64,000 bases of DNA from Ilumatobacteraceae bacterium (GTDB lineage Bacteria; Actinomycetota; Acidimicrobiia; Acidimicrobiales; Ilumatobacteraceae). The notes under the pieces were generated by a model. That model was not told where the DNA came from. It searched no databases and saw only the letters and a list, made by a program, of their open reading frames with translations. The translations under genes were made by a program, and so were the position numbers. The DNA lies in contig JABSQH010000016.1 in the NCBI GenBank assembly GCA_013213745.1, forward strand, positions 42,305 to 106,304, read 5' to 3'. How positions within the stretch are numbered: the first letter of the stretch is position 1; each line of letters opens with the position of its first letter. Shown in pieces: positions 1-8,302 of the stretch.

Positions 1-2
1 AC

Positions 3-335
3 GAGCCGGTACTGCTGGTGATCGACGATGCCCAGCGGGTCGACGATCCGCGAGGCGAGCTGGCGGCGATCGCCAACGGCCGTGGCGCAGGTGATGTGAC
101 CATCGTGGCGGCGGCGCGTCTCGACGCCGTGCGCGCGGCCTTCGGGCACTGGACCCGCGAGGTGGCGCGCAGTCGCTGCGGCGTGATCATGACCGCGCCT
201 GGCGAGATCGACGGCGACCTGTTCGGGTGCACCCTGCCGCGCAACGCCATCGTCGCGCCACGCCCCGGACTGGGCTGGATCGTCGACCGTCGGGGACAAC
301 GCCTTGTCCAGATCGCTGCCAGACTGACTCCGTGA
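3..335 (+). CDS. FtsK/SpoIIIE-type ATPase, C-terminal end (5' partial)
   Basis: The reading frame is already open at the window edge, so only the last ~110 residues are visible. It begins with a Walker-B-like strand (LLVIDDAQRVDD) followed by a segment with GHWTREVARSRCG and a closing PRPGLGWIVD...LVQIAA. This order is typical of the last ATPase domain of large FtsK/SpoIIIE proteins, including FHA-FtsK fusions and EccC-type secretion motors. These are ring ATPases at the membrane that move DNA or proteins. The stop overlaps the GTG start of the next gene (GTGA), so the two are probably co-translated. Which subfamily it belongs to cannot be told without the N-terminus. Confidence 0.75.
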   Translation, partial: EPVLLVIDDAQRVDDPRGELAAIANGRGAGDVTIVAAARLDAVRAAFGHWTREVARSRCGVIMTAPGEIDGDLFGCTLPRNAIVAPRPGLGWIVDRRGQRLVQIAARLTP

Positions 336-1237
336 GCCGCGTCGTCACCGTTGCCGCCGCCCAACTCGGGCCGGTGCAGCGCACCGACAGCCGCGCCGAC
401 GTGGTCGAGCGGATGCTCGTGTTGTTGCGCGCAGCGGCCGCTCGATCGTGCGACCTTGTCGTGTTCCCCGAGTTGGCGCTCACCACGTTCTTCCCCCGCT
501 GGTACGTCGACGACATCGCCGCCGCCGACCACTTCTACGAGCGGGCGATGCCCAACGACGCCACGGCACCGTTGTTCGCCGAGGCTCGTCGTTGCCGCAT
601 CGGTCTGGCGCTCGGCTATGCACTCTTCGGCACCGACCCCGACGGCACCGCGCGTCGATGGAACGTGCAGACGCTGTGGGATCGCGACGGCCGCGAGGTG
701 GCCACGTTCAAGAAGGTGCACATCCCGGGTCACGAGAGCAATGAGCCCGATCGCCCGTTCCAGCATCTCGAGCGCTACTACTTCGAACCGTCGCCCGATG
801 GCTTTGGGGTGTGGGATGCGTTCGGCGGACGGGTCGGCATGATGATCTGCAACGACCGCCGGTGGCCCGAGTCGTACCGGTCGATGGGCCTGCAGGGCGT
901 GGAGCTGATTCTGTGCGGCTACAACACGCCGCTGCACTACGCCCCCGACCCCAGCCAGGACCCACTGCAGGGGTTTCACAACCAGCTGGTGATGTCGGCG
1001 GGCGCCTATCAGAACGGCACGTTCGTGGTCGGTGTGGCCAAGGGCGGTGTGGAGGAGGGAGTCGACTCGCTCGCCGAGTCGACGATCTTTGCGCCCTCCG
1101 GTGAGGTGTTGGCGACGGCGACAACCGCCGGCGACGAGCTGGTCGTGGCCGACTGCGACCTCGACTGGTGCGCTCGCTACAAGGACACGCTGTTCGACTT
1201 CGAGCGCTACCGCCGCCCCGACGTGTATCGCACCTGA
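332..1237 (+). CDS. N-carbamoyl-D-amino-acid amidohydrolase (nitrilase superfamily)
   Basis: A 301-residue carbon-nitrogen hydrolase. The triad is visible: Glu47 (FPELALTTFFPRW), Lys128 (FKKVHIPG) and Cys173 (MICNDRRWPE). FPRW, PFQHLE, CNDRRWPE and GGYNTP-like (CGYNTPLH) blocks match characterised Agrobacterium D-carbamoylases closely, and length is normal for that family (~304). The expected reaction is release of a D-amino acid, CO2 and ammonia from an N-carbamoyl-D-amino acid in the cytoplasm. The GTG start at 332 is chosen because it sits in a 4-base overlap with the upstream stop and gives the usual N-terminus; the frame stays open further upstream but that part is antisense-like filler. 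No hydantoinase is adjacent. Confidence 0.88.
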   Translation: MSRVVTVAAAQLGPVQRTDSRADVVERMLVLLRAAAARSCDLVVFPELALTTFFPRWYVDDIAAADHFYERAMPNDATAPLFAEARRCRIGLALGYALFGTDPDGTARRWNVQTLWDRDGREVATFKKVHIPGHESNEPDRPFQHLERYYFEPSPDGFGVWDAFGGRVGMMICNDRRWPESYRSMGLQGVELILCGYNTPLHYAPDPSQDPLQGFHNQLVMSAGAYQNGTFVVGVAKGGVEEGVDSLAESTIFAPSGEVLATATTAGDELVVADCDLDWCARYKDTLFDFERYRRPDVYRT

Positions 1238-1249
1238 ACGTCGGCGCGG

Positions 1250-1924
1250 TCAGGTGGAGTCGCACGTGGCGTGTTCGGTGAGCCGCGCCAGACGCCCATC
1301 GAGCCACCGGGCACCGAACGCAAGCGCAATGTAGAACACGGTCACGAGCAGGCAGTTGAGCAGCGTCCGCCCGTATCCGAGATCGTTGACGTCGAGAAAG
1401 GGGTACGGGTACCAGTGCACGCCGGTGTTGTCGGTGACGATGGCACCGCGAATCAAGGTGTACCCAAGCCAGGCGATCGGTGGAAGCAGCGACCACAACG
1501 CCGTGCTGGTCCGGATGTGACGGCGCGGCCCGAATGCCAGCCAGCCGATCACGGTCAACGTGGGCGAGAGCGTGTGGACGAAGAAGTTGGCAACCAGGTC
1601 CCACCCGCGTAGGTCGGCGAGCTGCGCCAGCGCCAGGTGATACACCACGCCAGTCACCGCGATGCAGACGACGCCCGTGAGTCGGAACACCCAGAACACC
1701 TCCGCGGACCGGTCGGGGTTGCGGGCGAGCATGGCGTGGGTGATTGCCACCGTCAGGTTCGACAGAATGGTGAAGTAGGAGAACATCGTCACCAGTCGAC
1801 GACCCGTGTTGTCGAAGGGGCTTTCCTCCGCGACGATCGTCAGCACGGTCTCCATGCCGAGCCCGACGAAGGCGACCGCAGCGACCGTCACAAAGAACCA
1901 CTGCGCCGTCCCCCGGCCAGACAC
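1250..1924 (-). CDS. Pr6Pr-like multi-pass membrane protein
   Basis: A 224-residue protein with about six hydrophobic helices. The segment GRRLVTMFSYFTILSNL and later conserved HTLSPTL and WYPYPFLDV patterns resemble the Pr6Pr/FAR-17a-like membrane family, whose biochemical role is unknown. The GTG at 1924 is chosen because a TACGTT hexamer lies 8 bases upstream (1938-1933), which suits a leaderless start, and because it avoids overlap with the divergent MFS gene. The open frame continues further upstream but that part is antisense to the exporter and polar. The stop lies just beyond the convergent amidase gene. Confidence 0.7.
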   Translation of the reverse strand: MSGRGTAQWFFVTVAAVAFVGLGMETVLTIVAEESPFDNTGRRLVTMFSYFTILSNLTVAITHAMLARNPDRSAEVFWVFRLTGVVCIAVTGVVYHLALAQLADLRGWDLVANFFVHTLSPTLTVIGWLAFGPRRHIRTSTALWSLLPPIAWLGYTLIRGAIVTDNTGVHWYPYPFLDVNDLGYGRTLLNCLLVTVFYIALAFGARWLDGRLARLTEHATCDST

Positions 1925-1963
1925 GGGCCGCGAACGTATCTTGTGGCGTGCTACACATGCGAC

Positions 1964-3601
1964 GTGAGCACGACCGATCCGTCCGCCGAGGCGGGCACAG
2001 CAGCCGCAAAGATGCAGGTCGAGCGGCCGTGGGCCGCACTCGGAGCGCTGCTCCTGGGGCTGAGCATCATCATCATCGACGCCAGCGTCGTCAACGTGTT
2101 GCTGCCCGACATGGTGACCGACCTCGGGCTCACCCAAACCGATGCCCAATGGGTCAACAGCATCTACTCGCTGGTGTTCGCAGCGTTGTTGATCACGGTC
2201 GGTCTGTTCGCCGATCGCTACGGCCGGCGACGGCTGTTTCTCCTCGGCATCGTGGTGTTCGTCGTCGGGTCGCTGGGCAGTGCCTTGGCCCAGGGTGCTG
2301 AGTTACTGATCGCTGCCCGCGCCGTGCAGGCGATCGGTGGATCGATGATGCTGCCGTCGTCGATCGCGGTCATCAACGTGTTGTTCACCGGTCCCAAGCG
2401 GGCGGCCGCGTTCGGCCTTTGGGGCGCGGTGTTCGGGGGCGCCGCGGCGCTGGGGCCGCTGCTCGGAGGGTTTCTCGCCGAGGACTATTCGTGGCGGTGG
2501 GCGTTCCTCATCAATCTGCCGGTTGGGCTCGTTGCGGGCCTGATGGTGTGGCGCTTCGTGCCCGAAAGTACGGGACCGCCTGGGCGCGGGTCCGACCCGT
2601 TGGGTGTGGTGCTGTCGATCAGTGGGCTCGGCCTGATCGTGTTCGCGCTGATCGAGGGCCAGACCTATGGCTGGTGGACGGCGATCGACAACTTCGATGT
2701 CGGCCCGATCAGCCTCGATACCGGCGGGCTGTCGATCATTCCGATTGCGCTTGCGCTCGGGGTGGCGTCGCTCGTTGCCCTGGTCGTCTGGCAGGTATGG
2801 CGGGCACATCGCGGACGCTCGACCCTGATCGAGTTGTCGTTGTTCCGCGTGCGTCGCTACGCCTACGGCAACGTGGTGGCACTGGTGGTCAGCCTCGGCG
2901 AGTTCGGGATCTTGTTCACCATCCCCCTGTGGATCCAGTCGGTGCACGGCTACGACCCGTTGACCACAGGCGCGATCCTCACTGCGCTCGCTGTCGGCAC
3001 GCTTGGAGCAGGCGGCGCTGCGCGCCACGTTGCCGCTGCACTCGGGGCGACCAACGTTGTCCGGCTCGGTATGACGCTCGAGGTGGTCGGCATCGTCGGC
3101 ATCGGGCTCACCCTCGGCGTCGATCGCAGCCCGTGGTGGCTGACGATCCCGTTGGTGGTGTACGGCCTCGGCGTCGGCTTCTCCACTGCGCAGCTCACCA
3201 ACGTGGTGCTCGACGATGTCGAACCAGCCCTGTCCGGTGAAGCGTCGGCGATGACCTCCACATTCCGTCAGGTCGGCTCGGCACTCGGTGCTGCTGCGCT
3301 TGGTGCGATTCTGTTCGGCCTGCTGGGGAGCAACCTCGACGCGGCGCTGGCCGACGAGCCGGGCCTCACCGACGCGCAGCGCACGCAGATCGTCGATGAG
3401 GTCCGGGGAACTGCGGGCCAAGCGATCCAGCAACTCGACCAGGTGGAGGGATTGGCCCCGGAGGCGCAGGACGCCAGGGTCGCCTACACCGACGCCGCGC
3501 GCAGCGCCTCTTGGGCCGCCGCAGCGTTTGTCGCGTTGGGCCTTCTGGTCTCGTTCGGCCTCCCACGCGACCGCGATCGCCCCGACGCGAAGGGTGCGTA
3601 G
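1964..3601 (+). CDS. MFS drug exporter, DHA2 / EmrB-QacA type
   Basis: A 545-residue transporter with about 14 hydrophobic helices, the usual layout of DHA2 proton-antiport exporters. Motif A is clear in the loop after helix 2 (LFADRYGRRRLF), and the motif-C-like glycine/proline helix 5 is present (LGPLLGGFLAED). Helix 1 carries the acidic IIIIDASVVNVLLP block typical of the group. The C-terminal third has a longer loop rich in charged residues before the last helix. GTG 1964 is chosen; ATG 2012 is an alternative. The gene is divergent from the Pr6Pr-like gene with only ~39 bases between starts. The substrate cannot be predicted. Confidence 0.85.
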   Translation: MSTTDPSAEAGTAAAKMQVERPWAALGALLLGLSIIIIDASVVNVLLPDMVTDLGLTQTDAQWVNSIYSLVFAALLITVGLFADRYGRRRLFLLGIVVFVVGSLGSALAQGAELLIAARAVQAIGGSMMLPSSIAVINVLFTGPKRAAAFGLWGAVFGGAAALGPLLGGFLAEDYSWRWAFLINLPVGLVAGLMVWRFVPESTGPPGRGSDPLGVVLSISGLGLIVFALIEGQTYGWWTAIDNFDVGPISLDTGGLSIIPIALALGVASLVALVVWQVWRAHRGRSTLIELSLFRVRRYAYGNVVALVVSLGEFGILFTIPLWIQSVHGYDPLTTGAILTALAVGTLGAGGAARHVAAALGATNVVRLGMTLEVVGIVGIGLTLGVDRSPWWLTIPLVVYGLGVGFSTAQLTNVVLDDVEPALSGEASAMTSTFRQVGSALGAAALGAILFGLLGSNLDAALADEPGLTDAQRTQIVDEVRGTAGQAIQQLDQVEGLAPEAQDARVAYTDAARSASWAAAAFVALGLLVSFGLPRDRDRPDAKGA

Positions 3602-3624
3602 CGAGATGCGGGCTCGGCTGGGCT

Positions 3625-3639
3625 TTGACAGAATGTCAA
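3625..3639. promoter_or_regulatory. inverted repeat TTGACA-GAA-TGTCAA before the molybdo-hydroxylase
   Basis: A perfect 6-bp inverted repeat with a 3-base centre ends one base before the ATG of the molybdenum hydroxylase gene. Its left arm is also a perfect -35 hexamer. The position suggests an operator that would block initiation, but no cognate regulator is identifiable next to it. Confidence 0.35.
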
Positions 3640-3640
3640 G

Positions 3641-6220
3641 ATGTCAGACGTTGGGTTCGAGCTCAACGGCACGCCGGTGCGTGTCCGTCGCGACCATCCG
3701 CACCTGCTCGCCGCATTGCGCGAGGAACTCGACATCACGTCGCCCAAAGATGGCTGCTCGCCGTCGGGGCAATGTGGCTGTTGCACCGTCTTGATCGACG
3801 GCAAGGCGAGCGTCGCCTGCCAATACGACCTCGACAAACTCGACGGTCGATCGGTGGTCACCCTCGAAGGCGTCGACGCCGACGAACGTCAACAGTTCGC
3901 CGATGCCTTCGCTGCGTGTGGCGGCCTGCAATGCGGATTCTGTATCCCCGGGATCGTCATGCGGGCCAAGGCGCAGATCGACAAGAAGGGCGACGCACTG
4001 ACCCGCGAGGCGATGGCGCCGCACCTGGGTGCGCACCTCTGTCGCTGCACCGGCTACGTGAAGATTCTCGATGCGATCGAGCAGGTCGCCCAGGGCGAGA
4101 AGGCCGCACCGGCACTCGGCGCAGAGGTGGGAACGTCGGGCGCAAAGTACGAAGCGGCCGAACTGACCCTTGGTGAACGGGACTACATCGACGACATCCG
4201 GGTGCCCGGCATGTTGCATGCGGCACTGCACTTGTCCGACCACGCCCGTGCCGACGTCAATGCGATCGATGTCGCTGCTGCCGCAGCGATGCCTGGCGTG
4301 GTCGCCGTGTTCACCGCCGCCGACATCCCCGGTGAGCTGCGCGTGGGTCTGATCCACAAGGACTGGCCGATCATGATCCCGGTCGGCGGCCGCACGTCGT
4401 ATGTCGGTGACGTGCTGGCGGTGGTCGTCGCCGAGTCGCGTGAGGCGGCGAGGGCGGCGGCCGACGTCGTGCACGTCGACTACACGGTCCTCGCGCCCAA
4501 CACCGACATGCTCGAGGCGCTCAGCCCCGCTGCGCCCACATCGGTATGGGGGACCGACTCCAACGTGCTCTCCACCAGCGCGTATCAGCGCGGCGACGAC
4601 GTCGACGATCTGTTGAATCGCAGCGCCCACGTGGTGCACGAGGTGTTCGAAACCCAACGCATCGAGCACGCCTTCCTCGAACCGGAGTCGACGCTGGCCG
4701 TGCCCGCAGGCGCGGGCGACAACCGATCGCTGCATGTGTACTCGGGCGGCCAGGGAGTATGGGACGACCGCAACGACATCGCTTCGGTGCTCGACGTCGA
4801 TCGCAACTCGATCACGGTCGAGCTGGTGTCGAACGGCGGCGCGTTTGGCGGCAAGGAAGACATGAGCAACCAGGCACAAACCGCGCTTGCAGCGTGGTTG
4901 CTCGATCGCCCCGTGAAGTGCACCCTGTCGCGCGAGGAGAGCATGCGGATGCACGCCAAACGGCATCCGATCCGGCTCGAGTACCGCGCCGGCTGCGACG
5001 CCGAGGGCCAACTCACCGCGCTGCATGTTCGCGGGGTCGGCGACTCGGGGGCCTACGCCAGTGTCGGTATGAAGGTGCTCGAACGGGCGGCCGGGCATGC
5101 GTGCGGGCCGTATCGCTGGCCAGCGATCGACGTGGAGACGATCGCTGTGCGTACGAACAACCTGGTGTGTGGAGCGTTCCGTGGTTTCGGCGCCAACCAG
5201 GCGCAGTTCGCAATGGAAGGAGTAATCGATCGGCTGGCCGAGCGTGCCGGATTGACGCCGTTGGAGATCCGCCAGCGCAACGTGATCCGCCCCGGTGACG
5301 TGTGGGGCCCCGGCCAAATGATGGATGACGGAGCGGCCGGCGCCGCCGCGTGCCTCGACCGAATCGACCCGCACATCGACGCCGCACATGCTGCCGGCAA
5401 GGTCGTCGGACTGGGTCTGGGCTTGAAGAACTCGGGACTCGGCAACGGATTTCGCGAGGTGTCGAAGGCCGTCGTGCGGTTCGGCGACGACGGCCGTATC
5501 GAGGTGCGTCACGGGTGGACCGAGATGGGCCAGGGCGTGCACACCGTCGCCCTGCAGGTCGCCGCACAAGAACTCGATGTCGACCCCGAGCGGATCGACG
5601 TGCTCGTCGACACCACGCGCGAACTGGGCTTCGGGCAGACCACCGGTTCGCGCGGCACCTTGATGGCCGCCGGCTCGGTGGCCGACGCGTGCGCGACGGC
5701 GCGTGCTGCTGGCTGTGTCAGCGAGGTCGACTACGAAGGTGAGTACGTCGTCGACTGGACCAATCGGCTCGATGATCCCGACGTGGAGCACCCGACGATC
5801 CACTCGTGCTTTAGCTACGCCGCACAGCTCGTGGTCGCCGACCCCGACACCGGCGACATCGAGCGCGTCGTCGCCGTGCACGACGTCGGTCGGGCGGTCA
5901 ACCCGCTACTGGTCGAAGGGCAAATCGAAGGCAGCGTGCACATGGGCCTCGGCTACGCCTTGAGCGAGGACTTTCCGACCGACCCGACAACCGGTCACCC
6001 GACCAACATGACGTTGCGGTCGCTGCGCATCTTGCGCGCCAAAGACGTTCCGGCGATCGACGTCGAGCTCGTCGAAGTGCCCCAGCCACGTTCGCCGTTC
6101 GGCATCAAAGGCGTCGGTGAGATCGGCCTGGTGCCAACGGCGCCGGCGGTCGCTGCGGCACTCCACGCCGTCGACGGTGTGCGCCGCAGCGCGCTCCCGC
6201 TCGCTCCGATCGATCGGTAG
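3641..6220 (+). CDS. molybdopterin hydroxylase with fused 2Fe-2S domain (xanthine dehydrogenase / aldehyde oxidoreductase family)
   Basis: An 859-residue single chain. The N-terminal ~160 residues hold two 2Fe-2S clusters: a plant-type site (Cys39, Cys45, Cys48, in GCSPSGQCGCC, one residue wider than the classical C-x4-C) and a second site (CGGLQCGFC ... LCRCTGY). The rest is the molybdenum-cofactor-binding domain with GGAFGGKED, AFRGFGANQ, a cofactor-contact block TGSRGT and the catalytic glutamate Glu827 in GVGEIG. There is no FAD domain, as in Desulfovibrio aldehyde oxidoreductase (Mop) and in the Mo/Fe-S subunits of selenium-linked xanthine dehydrogenase; the GCSPxGQCGCC pattern favours the latter. 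It hydroxylates a purine or an aldehyde; electrons must leave to an unknown partner. No cofactor-maturation (XdhC) gene is adjacent. Confidence 0.87.
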   Translation: MSDVGFELNGTPVRVRRDHPHLLAALREELDITSPKDGCSPSGQCGCCTVLIDGKASVACQYDLDKLDGRSVVTLEGVDADERQQFADAFAACGGLQCGFCIPGIVMRAKAQIDKKGDALTREAMAPHLGAHLCRCTGYVKILDAIEQVAQGEKAAPALGAEVGTSGAKYEAAELTLGERDYIDDIRVPGMLHAALHLSDHARADVNAIDVAAAAAMPGVVAVFTAADIPGELRVGLIHKDWPIMIPVGGRTSYVGDVLAVVVAESREAARAAADVVHVDYTVLAPNTDMLEALSPAAPTSVWGTDSNVLSTSAYQRGDDVDDLLNRSAHVVHEVFETQRIEHAFLEPESTLAVPAGAGDNRSLHVYSGGQGVWDDRNDIASVLDVDRNSITVELVSNGGAFGGKEDMSNQAQTALAAWLLDRPVKCTLSREESMRMHAKRHPIRLEYRAGCDAEGQLTALHVRGVGDSGAYASVGMKVLERAAGHACGPYRWPAIDVETIAVRTNNLVCGAFRGFGANQAQFAMEGVIDRLAERAGLTPLEIRQRNVIRPGDVWGPGQMMDDGAAGAAACLDRIDPHIDAAHAAGKVVGLGLGLKNSGLGNGFREVSKAVVRFGDDGRIEVRHGWTEMGQGVHTVALQVAAQELDVDPERIDVLVDTTRELGFGQTTGSRGTLMAAGSVADACATARAAGCVSEVDYEGEYVVDWTNRLDDPDVEHPTIHSCFSYAAQLVVADPDTGDIERVVAVHDVGRAVNPLLVEGQIEGSVHMGLGYALSEDFPTDPTTGHPTNMTLRSLRILRAKDVPAIDVELVEVPQPRSPFGIKGVGEIGLVPTAPAVAAALHAVDGVRRSALPLAPIDR

Positions 6221-6254
6221 CGGGACGACCGGACCAACCGTCCCCGCGATGTGC

Positions 6255-6713
6255 TCACGCGTCGGACGAGTCGCCGAGGAGGTAGCGCGGGCCCGCGCCG
6301 AAGCGCGCGGCGCGATCGTCGGCGTTGTACAAGCCGCACGTATCGAGACTCAGGCAACCGCACCCGATGCAGCTGTCGAGCTGATCGCGCAACGCAGTGA
6401 TTATGGCGATGCGGGCATCGAGCAGCGGGCGGCACGACGCTGCCAGCCGTTCCCAGTCCTTGCGGCTCGGAGTTCGCGACTTCGGCAGCGTGTCGAGGAC
6501 CTGGCGCACCTCTTCGAGGCGCAACCCAACGCGCTGTGCGACCTGGATGAAGCCCACGCGCCGGGCCACGTCGGGTCGGTAGCGGCGATGGCCGGCGTTG
6601 TTGCGTTCGCTGGTGATCAGGCCGTGCTCTTCGTAGAAGCGCAAGGCCGACGTTGCCACGCCCGCCCGCTCGGCCACCTGACCGATCGTCCAGCGGCGGA
6701 CTTCAACCATCAT
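6255..6713 (-). CDS. soxR: SoxR-type redox-sensing MerR-family regulator
   Basis: A 152-residue MerR-family protein. The N-terminal winged helix (WTIGQVAERAGVATSALRFY) is followed by a dimerisation helix and the diagnostic cysteine set Cys115, Cys118, Cys120, Cys126 (C-x2-C-x-C-x5-C), which holds the redox-active 2Fe-2S cluster of SoxR. In Actinobacteria SoxR usually senses redox-cycling compounds. Two ATGs are adjacent (6713, 6710). They lie inside a perfect dyad (6699-6720), so the protein very likely binds over its own start. A CAGACT hexamer lies 6 bases before the second ATG, compatible with a leaderless message. Confidence 0.92.
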   Translation of the reverse strand: MMVEVRRWTIGQVAERAGVATSALRFYEEHGLITSERNNAGHRRYRPDVARRVGFIQVAQRVGLRLEEVRQVLDTLPKSRTPSRKDWERLAASCRPLLDARIAIITALRDQLDSCIGCGCLSLDTCGLYNADDRAARFGAGPRYLLGDSSDA

Positions 6714-6720
6714 TGAAGTC
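6699..6720. promoter_or_regulatory. SoxR-box-like dyad over the soxR start
   Basis: The arms GACTTCAA and TTGAAGTC are perfect complements separated by 6 bases. The dyad covers the ATGATG start of soxR, and the same arms with the same spacing recur at 7707-7728. The geometry (8+6+8) and the TCAA/TTGA core resemble known SoxR boxes. The position over the initiation site suggests autorepression. Confidence 0.7.
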
Positions 6721-6746
6721 TGTCAGGCGCCGTCGAGCCCGTGTGG

Positions 6747-7225
6747 TCAGGCATGGCGTCGTGCGGCTTTGTCGATCTCGGCGACGATTGCCGGTACGAG
6801 TGAGAGGCCGATCACGGCCAACCACTGCGACCCGGTCAGCGAGGTGGTCAAGAGCCACCGCTGCAGCACGGAGAACTCAACTGCCACGTCGCCAGTGCTT
6901 TGGCTTCCTGATTGGCCGCGGTGATCACGTTGAACGCGACCAGGACGGCCACCAGGATGCCCGTCGAGGTCTGGCCGATGACGAAGCTGGCAACGGCGAC
7001 GGCGATCAACATCAGGTTCATGGGGTCGCGCAGGGCCCCACGCACCATGTGCCAATAGCTCGGCGGAGGCTTGGTAGGGATCTCGTTTAGACCGAATGTG
7101 GCGCGGCGCTCCTCGACCTGTGCGCTCCCGAGCCCGGCGTCGGTGTCGACCTGCTGCTCTGCGGCCACCTCGACAGGCGGCAGCGACCACGGCGGCGCCG
7201 TGGCGGCCGGCGCGTCGGCTGTCAT
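6747..7225 (-). pseudogene. P-type cation ATPase, internally deleted remnant
   Basis: The first ~115 codons (start 7225) are a normal cation-ATPase N-terminus: PPWSLPPVEVAAEQQVDTDAG, then GLNEIPTKPP and the first membrane helix pair. Around 6880 the homology jumps to another frame that reads the very C-terminus of the same family (QRWLLTTSLTGSQWLAVIGL ... EIDKAARR). Roughly 700 middle residues, including the DKTGT phosphorylation site, are gone. The two ends were evidently joined by one large deletion. The product cannot pump ions. Confidence 0.8.
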
Positions 7226-7314
7226 TGCGGTTTCACCTCGACGACGTCAGTGCAATCCACGTACCGATGCGTACCAAAACGGTCGACATCAACGCGATCG
7301 AGGCACGATTGGGT

Positions 7315-7683
7315 TCACGAACCGGCGAGTGCGCGCCACTCGTCGTCGGTCCAATGCTGCCGCAGCTCGGCGGTGATGAAGTCCGAGGTCCAGCGCACCA
7401 TTTCGACCCATGGCAGTTCGGCTGAGGCCACCTCGGTGAAGGCCATGCCGTCCAAGAGCAACGCCGCATCGTCGATACCGATCGTGACGGTGCGGACCGA
7501 CGCCAGCTCGGCGTCGGTGGCGACCTCGCTCGGCACGTCGAGGCGGTGTTCGAGCTCGAGGACGCGTTCGAGATCCCAGCGGGCGGCGCCGCCCGACATT
7601 GCATGGTCGGTCATGATCGCCAGGATCTGTCCGAGCGCCAGGCGCGCCTCGCCGTCGAGTTCGATCTGGCGCGGCGATTGCAC
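7315..7683 (-). CDS. hypothetical protein beside the second SoxR-box-like dyad
   Basis: A 122-residue frame with a GTG start 24 bases from the 7707-7728 dyad. It has no signal peptide or membrane helix and is acidic (for example WDLERVLELEHRLDVPSEV). I do not recognise a family. Third positions look GC-rich as in neighbouring genes, and the frame is not opposed by a better gene. If the dyad is a SoxR site, this gene is one of two candidates for control by it. It could also be a remnant like its neighbours. Confidence 0.45.
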   Translation of the reverse strand: MQSPRQIELDGEARLALGQILAIMTDHAMSGGAARWDLERVLELEHRLDVPSEVATDAELASVRTVTIGIDDAALLLDGMAFTEVASAELPWVEMVRWTSDFITAELRQHWTDDEWRALAGS

Positions 7684-7706
7684 AAGGCGATCCTGCCATC
7701 GTCCTT

Positions 7707-7728
7707 GACTTCAAGCCTTGTTGAAGTC
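7707..7728. promoter_or_regulatory. second SoxR-box-like dyad inside a MerR-style promoter
   Basis: Same perfect arms as at the soxR start: GACTTCAA, 6 bases, TTGAAGTC. On the plus strand it fills the spacer between TTGACT (7705-7710) and TACCCG (7730-7735), a 19-base spacing typical of promoters activated by MerR-family proteins. An ATG follows at 7744, about where transcription would begin. The likely target on that side is a broken gene. Confidence 0.65.
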
Positions 7729-7743
7729 GTACCCGCCTGCGGC

Positions 7744-8113
7744 ATGACGATCTCCGATGACACCGCCACGACTGCTGCGACCGGTGCGCCGATCGCCCAT
7801 CTGAACGACCTCGCCATCGAACGCGATTACCGCGGGCAAGTGGCGCACAATGTGGTTCGGCTGCTCCACGCCAGCGAGCACTGCCGATCGTGCATCGTCG
7901 GCATCTCTGAAAGTGAGCGGGGTCGCCCGGGCTGCGCTCGTGGCGGCGATCGAGCGAGGGGACGATGCGCAGTCGCTGCGGTCGTGGTTCACCGCCCTCG
8001 TCGCCGATCATCACCTGTCGTGCGGGCACGGAGCGATTTACAGCCAGAAGGCCTTTGAGCCGTTGGACATGATCGGTTGGGATCGTGCCGCCACCGTGTT
8101 GTCGCACCTCGTG
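7744..8113 (+). pseudogene. frameshifted and 3'-truncated gene under the SoxR-like promoter
   Basis: Frame one reads 58 well-composed residues (through IERDYRGQVAHNVVRLLHAS and CRSCIVGISESE). The natural continuation is in the next frame: GVARAALVAAIERGDDAQSL, then HHLSCGHGAIYSQKAFEPLD and WDRAATVLSHLV, so a frameshift lies at about 7905-7925. Sense stops at ~8113, exactly where an opposite-strand ArsR remnant begins. The sequence looks like a conserved actinobacterial protein of unassigned function, probably the former SoxR target. It is unlikely to make a working product. Confidence 0.55.
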
Positions 8114-8258
8114 TGCGGACCACTGCCAGCAGGCCGGCATCGACGAGCGTGTCGACGTGGTAGGCCACACTCGACTTCGGTCGATCGAGCGTCGCTGCCA
8201 ACGATCGAACTATTTCGATCGTTCGCGCTCCGATGCTCGCTGGCAGTTCTGGCTCAAG
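8109..8258 (-). pseudogene. ArsR-type winged-helix regulator, truncated remnant
   Basis: The minus strand reads IEIVRSLAATLDRPKSSVAY, then HVDTLVDAGLLAVVRTR, a clear ArsR-family recognition helix and wing. Homology ends abruptly at ~8109, the same point where the plus-strand fragment ends. No acceptable ATG or GTG start lies upstream in frame. This is a piece of a regulator left at a deletion or rearrangement junction. Confidence 0.6.
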
Positions 8259-8263
8259 ACGCG

Positions 8264-8302
8264 ACGACGCCCGACCGTCGGGGGGTGTCGGTCGGGCGTC
8301 GT
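8264..8302. terminator. strong hairpin downstream of hsp20
   Basis: A perfect 13-bp stem (ACGACGCCCGACC with its complement) and a 13-base loop. It lies ~110 bases past the hsp20 stop in the direction of hsp20 transcription and before the pseudogene zone. There is no clear U-run, so it may be a rho-assisted or mRNA-stabilising structure. Confidence 0.5.

Noticed and set aside
3644..5881. 745-codon open frame on the minus strand
   Set aside because: It is exactly antisense to the molybdenum hydroxylase, whose motifs are unmistakable. Long antisense frames are expected in high-GC DNA, and this one shows no motif.
8200..8223. AACGATCG-N8-CGATCGTT inverted repeat as an operator
   Set aside because: It lies within the coding part of the ArsR remnant, and CGATCG is very frequent in this genome, so chance is likely.
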